From assembly GCA_002787255.1 (NCBI GenBank), contig PCWD01000008.1, positions 1 to 11,121 on the forward strand: 11,121 nt of DNA, written 5' to 3'. A program made the position numbers and the translations under genes. Under the pieces are notes generated by a model. That model was not told the DNA's origin. It did not search any database and saw only the letters and a program-made list of their open reading frames with translations. Positions 11,092 to 11,121 of the stretch are shown here, one piece after another. Positions within the stretch are counted from its first letter, which is position 1; every line of letters starts with the position of its first letter. This DNA comes from Parcubacteria group bacterium CG11_big_fil_rev_8_21_14_0_20_39_14. Its GTDB lineage: Bacteria > Patescibacteriota > Minisyncoccia > Minisyncoccales > GCA-002787255.

Positions 11092-11121
11092 ATGCAAAAA
11101 TCATTTACAATTCACGACTTG
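11092..11121 (+). CDS. Start of a gene running off the window, possibly radC
   Basis: ATG at 11092 opens a frame MQKSFTIHDL that is still open at the window edge. FTIHDL resembles the N-terminus of RadC/DUF2466 proteins (I-x-DLP-x-x-ERPRERL), but only ten residues are visible. No SD precedes it. Confidence 0.35.
   Translation, partial: MQKSFTIHDL

Overview
The window looks like chromosomal DNA from a Candidate Phyla Radiation (Patescibacteria/Parcubacteria-type) bacterium. This is inferred from several things together: an AT-rich genome, several genes without Shine-Dalgarno (SD) sites, a TrmB-like regulator, a small coiled-coil protein of a kind common in that group, an intein in dnaB, a lemA/four-helix-bundle/htpX cluster, and many short palindromic or satellite-like repeats between genes. 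No rRNA or other phylogenetic marker is present, so the assignment is tentative.

Layout. Positions 1-740 hold a short coiled-coil gene (+), with a palindrome against its promoter, followed by a ~139-bp MITE-like element and a terminator. Positions 744-4979 hold three minus-strand genes: dnaB (with a 426-residue intein), recR, and a 250-aa left-handed beta-helix repeat protein with its own promoter. The intergenic region 4980-5127 contains two divergent promoters sharing one palindromic -35 box; the plus-strand one drives a TrmB-family regulator (5128-5877). Positions 5943-7071 hold a minus-strand accessory unit: a strong promoter, a structured leader with a 26-codon ORF, an unknown 183-aa protein, a 31-aa membrane peptide and a decayed P-loop-like reading frame.

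Positions 7080-8106 are non-coding but contain two similar promoters, a run of long nested inverted repeats (a candidate structured RNA of at least 380 nt), a tRNA-Glu, an isolated tRNA 3' end and a strong terminator. Positions 8153-10181 form the lemA / four-helix-bundle / htpX operon; the middle gene is bracketed by 8-bp satellites that look inverted relative to each other. After htpX, two further diverged copies of its last 18 codons follow, then a tRNA-Ser and its terminator. Positions 10713-11121 hold a small excisionase-type helix-turn-helix gene, a short interrupted ORF, a palindromic repeat and the first ten codons of another gene.

How they work together. dnaB and recR serve replication and recombinational repair. 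LemA and HtpX are membrane and envelope proteins, HtpX being a membrane metalloprotease. The TrmB-like regulator may compete for RNA polymerase with dnaB because the two promoters overlap. dnaB, the TrmB-like gene and lemA use TTGCAA-type -35 boxes and lack clear SD sites. The beta-helix gene and the 6.2-7.0 kb unit use TTGACA promoters with strong GGAGG sites. The strongest leads for something new are the structured RNA/tRNA locus, the triplicated htpX tails, and the 18-bp coding minisatellite in which almost all variation changes the protein.
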